A stretch of 64,000 nucleotides of DNA from Sipunculus nudus. Lineage: Eukaryota; Annelida; Sipuncula; Golfingiida; Sipunculidae. Shown in pieces: positions 60,721 through 64,000 of the stretch. The stretch spans positions 12,338,664-12,402,663 of the forward strand of contig CM049315.1 of the NCBI GenBank assembly GCA_026874595.1, read 5' to 3'. Under the pieces are notes generated by a model, which had not been told where the DNA came from, searched no databases, and worked only from the letters and a program-made list of their open reading frames with translations. Both the position numbers and the translations under genes were made by a program. Position 1 is the stretch's first letter. Every line of letters begins with the position of its first letter.

Positions 60721-61622
60721 AAGTTAAAAAAAAAAACAAACCCTCAGAGCAGCTTTAAGAGTAAGTAGGTTCACTAAAACATTATAATTAAAAGCAAGCA
60801 CAAACATACCGACTGTTAAAGACTAAATGAAAGATCATTCCGTCAAATCGTTCAACAGGATTAAAACATATCAACTCAGTACAGATCTTAACAAATGACC
60901 ATAAGAATACAAAAGCCAAAAAAAAATGTGCTTCTCCTCTAAACAATATCCTACCACATCCTTCATAGAAAGAGACTAGCATCACATTCACTAAGCAAGC
61001 AGTCTTTTCAAGCCAGCTTGATTTTACCTTGGCCCCATTTTAGTATTTATAGACCGTAGCTATTTACAGACCTTAGTTTTTCACCCATTTCTCCTCTGAA
61101 TTTCTCCTAAACTTTGGGCCTAATTGTAAATAAATAATAAGTAAAGATTAACTTAGATATCATCTTTATCGTAGCTGAAACAGCGTCTAGGGCGGGGGTC
61201 CCTGACTTCCTCAACTACGGTACACGAGCACCATGTTCTTCTTTTAAATAATATTTCGCGTCCAATACAAAAAAGCGCTGATATTATAAACATTTATGTA
61301 CATGTGCGAACTACTTACAGAATATTACAAAATAATAACATTATATATATGCCAAGGTTTGCTCAGCATCGGGAGATATACATGTAATTAACCATTATAG
61401 TAATCATGTCAACGAACTTAAAATGTAAAATGTATACGATAATATAAAATTTCCATTTTAAATTGCTTTTTATGGATATTTGTATTGGACTCGGAATTGG
61501 ACTTGGTGTCCAAATGACCCGGATTCGAAGGTAGACTTGGACTCGATCCTCAAGGATTCGGACTTGGACTCGAGAGGCTTGGACTCGGATGGCGTAGCCT
61601 CGACTACATCACTGACATTAAT

Positions 61623-63960
61623 CTGGCTCATACTTAGGAACCCGTACCATACTTAAAAGGGCCAAATCACATATCTAACCTTAATAAACTGAAGGTAATC
61701 CCTTGGAACTTTTATAAAAGTAGGCGAGAAACGTGGATTTCACCGCACACAGGCTGCTTGTTTTGTTCGTATTGATGTGTTAATAATATGTTGGGGTCCG
61801 CCAAAATAATCAAAACAAATTCAACAAGGCCATCTGGCAGCAAGTCAGAAAAGCCAGAGCTTTGCAAATGGCTTTTTGCAACAAGTGACCTTTCTACCTC
61901 CGCATATATGCAACCTACCACCTTAGGTTACATGTTTTCCCCATTTTTCAACATTGCTGTGTTTACAAACATGTTGTTCATAAACAAGTTCATACATCTT
62001 TCACGAAGATGTTATAAGACCTTTTCTCAAGCAAAATTACCCTTACTACCCTTAGATCATTAAAATATACACAGAGGATCACAGAAATCACATAAAGTCT
62101 TTTTCAAAAGGCAGGTGTATGGGCTTATCTTATTTTGTTCTGTGAGACGATATCTCCAATCAAGGGATTTAGTGACACAAAAACTTCCTGTCTGTCGTTA
62201 TAAAATGAAAGGTGAATAACAAATGCAGACAAAAATAATCTGCAATGTGCAGCCTATGGTTTAAATAATTACTGAACAATTACTCATAATTAATCCTTTA
62301 AAAACATCAATTAAAGCACGAGGAGGACTAAATGACATTTCCCCTGAAAAAAATGACCTTGGACTGCAGCAGGTATACCTATGCAACCCCATAGTTGGAT
62401 GTTGGTGGCGACACTGATTACAGACTGTTGGTATTAGTATAATCTCTGTTTACTTCCATTTTTCTTTAAGGTCGAATATATCGACTGATATTGTACAAGA
62501 TTAATGGAATTTCACCATGTGCATTCTTTTTTATTGCTTTATGAAACGGAATTAATATATAGTCATATTTACGTTAAACCCATGTCAGCTGGACAGTCTA
62601 ATTTTAATACACAAGGTCTGACTTATAATAATATTCTTTTCAGTTTTTTTTTTTACCTTTTTTTTAATTTCCAGTTCTGAATTAACCTTATAGTTTGAAC
62701 TTTAGGGTGCACACAAAGGATTTCATACTTTATTTCATACTTTCATACTTTTCATTATCTAATTTATCAATGAAATTAAGGTCACTAAAATGGCCATTAT
62801 CGCCACATCAAATATTAAAGGTTTTGGACTAGGAAACTCCAGTCTGCCCTGGTCTCGAAGAAGGTCATGGATTTGATCAAGTCCCAAAAAAGCAGAAAGT
62901 CAACAAAATATAATACATGTAACAGAAAAATCGTGGAGGGACAAGTGCATACCAGTTGATGATGAGAGTAGTGGTCGATTCTAAGACCCGCTGTCCAAAG
63001 GTGCCTTCCACATGTCTGAGCTACATGTAAGGACTTGACCCACAGGCATTTTTGATAAATTTACTGTGGGGGGCTTGTGTCCCCAAAAGAAATTAATCAA
63101 TGTATTGGTGTTATATTTATGCTGCAATACTTTAAAAAAACTACACTTTAGCCTTTGAAGAGGCTGGAACAGCACGGAAGAGGTAGAATAATACGTACTT
63201 GCAAATCAAACCGGAGGATAATAACAGTTGCTACACATTTTAATCTGAGCGCGACAGTCACATTTTTAGAAGGACATATATCAAAAACCAAGAAATTAGA
63301 GTAGACCAGATTTTCCGCCAGGACCCTCATCACACTGTGCTGCATGTGATTTTCACAGAAATTGTGTGTCCGGCTCGCTAGTTGAATAACAGGTCAGATT
63401 TACAACAAAGGCGCCCTAGTAAATGATCATTGAACTCTGGTGGGATTAGGAAATCTCATAATAGTGGTCATAATGTAGATAGACCTAAGTCTGTGAACGT
63501 AAGGGGCCACGTATGCAAGTCTACAGCTAAGGTAACCTTTAATAAAAATGTAGGGACAGCATGAAGGGTGGTGAGTGTTGCATGTTAGACTCAGCTGTAT
63601 GTAATGCGTGTTGACCCGTCTATCACCAAATATGAATGTTTCTGAGACACAACAAATTTTTTATGTGACAGCTTTATCCGTTCGTATTGACACTATTAAC
63701 TATACACTCTAAAAACTGAAATTCTTTAATCATGCAAGTAATCACATCTGCATTAATGTTTTATACTCTAGGACACGATCATAGACGGGTTAAAAGGGGG
63801 GGGGGGGGGGGGGGTGTTGGGTTGATAATGGTGATCGCTATGGCCACATCAATACCAAAAATGAATTCTCCGGATCATAATACCTCAGAATCCATGTATT
63901 AGTTGACCGTCTATGTCAAAAGATAAGGTAATTATGTCATTTTAGAATTATTCTTACGAT
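61623..63960. other. Unannotated stretch, probably intron of receptor gene 2
   Basis: No M1-M3 or binding-domain exon found on the minus strand. A G-run of about 18 lies at 63797-63814. Short frames have no known domain. Confidence 0.45.
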
Positions 63961-64000
63961 AACAAGTGACCCATGGGTCATGACGCTCAGCTGACAGGGA
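63961..64000 (+). repeat. Start of another R2 repeat copy, cut by the window end
   Basis: AACAAGTGACCCATGGGTCA followed by TGACGCTCAGCTGAC, nearly identical to 20521-20555. TGACCCATGGGTCA is a perfect 14-bp palindrome. The rest lies outside. Confidence 0.85.

Larger units (their letters stand above)
57658..61614. mobile_element. hAT-like element with CAGTGATGTA ends, carrying a LINE
   Basis: Left end CAGTGATGTACGACTCGAG, right end reversed CAGTGATGTAGTCGAGGC; the first 10 bases are identical. Flanks ATATTAAT (57650-57657) and ACATTAAT (61615-61622) form an 8-bp target duplication with one mismatch. Both subterminal regions consist of degenerate GGACTCGGACTCGAG-type repeats (57666-57830 and 61485-61600). 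No transposase is visible; most of the interior is a decayed LINE. Superfamily call from the 8-bp duplication and CAG..CTG ends. Confidence 0.82.

Noticed and set aside
62981-63175. Possible receptor gene 2 exon on the minus strand
   Set aside because: Frames were checked for M1-M3 and binding-domain motifs; none present.

Overview
The window is AT-rich, intron-rich animal genomic DNA, most likely from a mollusc (inference). The reasons are phase-consistent spliced exons of an invertebrate-type Cys-loop receptor, many long G-runs and AT/ATT microsatellites, a tRNA-derived SINE, and dispersed repeats of a style I associate with bivalve and gastropod genomes. No bacterial-style genes are present, and almost all long open frames are chance or repeat-derived.

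The main gene lies on the minus strand, from 43128 down to 2073. I could assemble eight coding exons (53, 95, 68, 218, 83, 141, 332 and 213 nt). All junctions agree in phase, and the total of 1203 nt encodes a complete 400-residue anion-selective Cys-loop receptor subunit of the glycine/glutamate-gated chloride channel type. It has a signal peptide, the 13-residue Cys-loop, the second disulfide pair typical of that clade, PAR at the mouth of M2, and four membrane segments. Position 6' of M2, nearly always threonine in this family, is leucine here. Intron 2 is about 33 kb and holds most of the repeats. A second receptor gene of the same family ends at 56204 on the same strand. Only its last (M4) exon is visible, so the locus looks like a tandem family.

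Mobile DNA fills the rest. There are two hAT-like elements with matching inverted ends and 8-bp target duplications (44976-49301 and 57658-61614), each carrying a LINE fragment. Other elements are a foldback-type element inserted in a tandem-unit repeat (35805-37511), a large inverted pair of that repeat family (about 34.9-38.25 kb against 41.5-42.56 kb), an inverted Penelope-like endonuclease fragment (52.35-52.55 kb) and a decayed Ty3/Gypsy pol remnant (55.15-55.72 kb). There are also LINE 3' ends with microsatellite tails, a SINE, a G-rich MITE-like family, 338-bp, 58-bp and 17-bp tandem repeats, and an inverted pair of a roughly 1.5-kb dispersed repeat. No new enzymatic or defence system was found. 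The most notable points are the receptor's pore and ligand-site substitutions, the tandem receptor genes and the nested transposon structures.
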